Origin: Streptomyces sp. SID13031
GTDB taxonomy: Bacteria; Actinomycetota; Actinomycetes; Propionibacteriales; Kribbellaceae
Direction: 5' to 3'
Length of the DNA: 64,000 nt
Assembly: GCF_010548305.1 (NCBI RefSeq)
Contig: NZ_JAAGLV010000003.1
Location: 62,001-126,000, forward strand
In this document: positions 63,935-64,000 of the stretch, piece by piece
Numbering within the stretch: the first letter of the stretch is position 1
Layout: the number at the start of each line of letters is the position of its first letter
Notes under the pieces: model-generated
What the model was told of the DNA's origin: nothing
Seen by the model: the letters and a program-made list of their open reading frames with translations, nothing else
Database searches by the model: none
Position numbers and translations under genes: made by a program

Positions 63935-64000
63935 TCGCCCAAGCTACCCGCGGACAGTCCGACCGGCCGCTCCCTTTGGCCGAAGCTGACCGTTAATTGT

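Overview
The window is chromosomal DNA from a high-GC, densely packed actinomycete. Evidence: strong G/C bias at third codon positions, frequent GTG/TTG starts, many ATGA/GTGA stop-start overlaps, AfsR-like and LuxR-type large regulators, a Streptomyces-type diacetylchitobiose/GlcNAc importer and an actinobacterial sdhCDAB operon. The gene style and order suit Kribbella or a related Nocardioidaceae; the genus is an inference, not read directly. No rRNA, tRNA, CRISPR array or complete insertion sequence was seen.

Layout. 1-4577 (minus): nucleoside-type ABC importer (BmpA lipoprotein, ATPase, two permeases, the last cut by the window edge). 4826-6720 (plus): ThuA-like protein and M20 amidohydrolase. 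6802-10175 (minus): secreted protein, lipoprotein and a methylmalonyl-CoA-mutase-type large subunit without B12 domain. 10301-11291: lone AbrB-type antitoxin and a VapBC module. 11485-13730 (plus): two GT4 glycosyltransferases, the first MgtA-like. 13727-17106 (minus): metallo-beta-lactamase-fold protein and a STAND ATPase with TPRs. 17358-20655 (plus): sdhCDAB. 20765-22517 (plus): ECF sigma factor with a membrane Asp-box protein. 22544-27558: MarR with divergent alpha/beta hydrolase, DppA peptidase, SCO4848-like membrane protein, large LuxR ATPase regulator.

27559-28007 is non-coding and odd: a 31-bp perfect (about 53-bp imperfect) inverted repeat next to a GGGGGGTT octanucleotide array. 28008-34618 (minus) is a gamma-glutamylation catabolic cluster (glutamine-synthetase-like ligase, PuuD-like hydrolase, aldehyde dehydrogenase, SDR, FadR regulator, permease) whose enzymes best fit an amino alcohol such as ethanolamine. 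34820-36969: secreted M43 metalloprotease and D,D-carboxypeptidase. 37010-39750 (minus): BrkB/YihY protein, 2'-5' RNA ligase-like protein, TrpS. 40388-45771: ngcEFG-type importer with a SIS protein and divergent BadF-type (GlcNAc) kinase. 45808-50382: YCII protein, hydrolase, ArsR-MFS pair, CNNM/CorC-type membrane protein. 50572-53828: galT-galK and a DeoR regulator with an antitoxin remnant between. 53951-56750: GNAT proteins and an epimerase-like protein. 56932-60046: three tandem membrane-anchored CAP-domain proteins, the third degenerate. 60188-63934: small membrane protein, lamin-tail protein, MFS pseudogene with an internal deletion, M1 peptidase, MOSC protein.

Themes: uptake and breakdown of nucleosides, amino sugars, galactose and gamma-glutamylated amines, with many secreted or cell-wall proteins. 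No clear mobile island was found; decay is limited to one antitoxin fragment, one deleted MFS gene and one shortened hydrolase.
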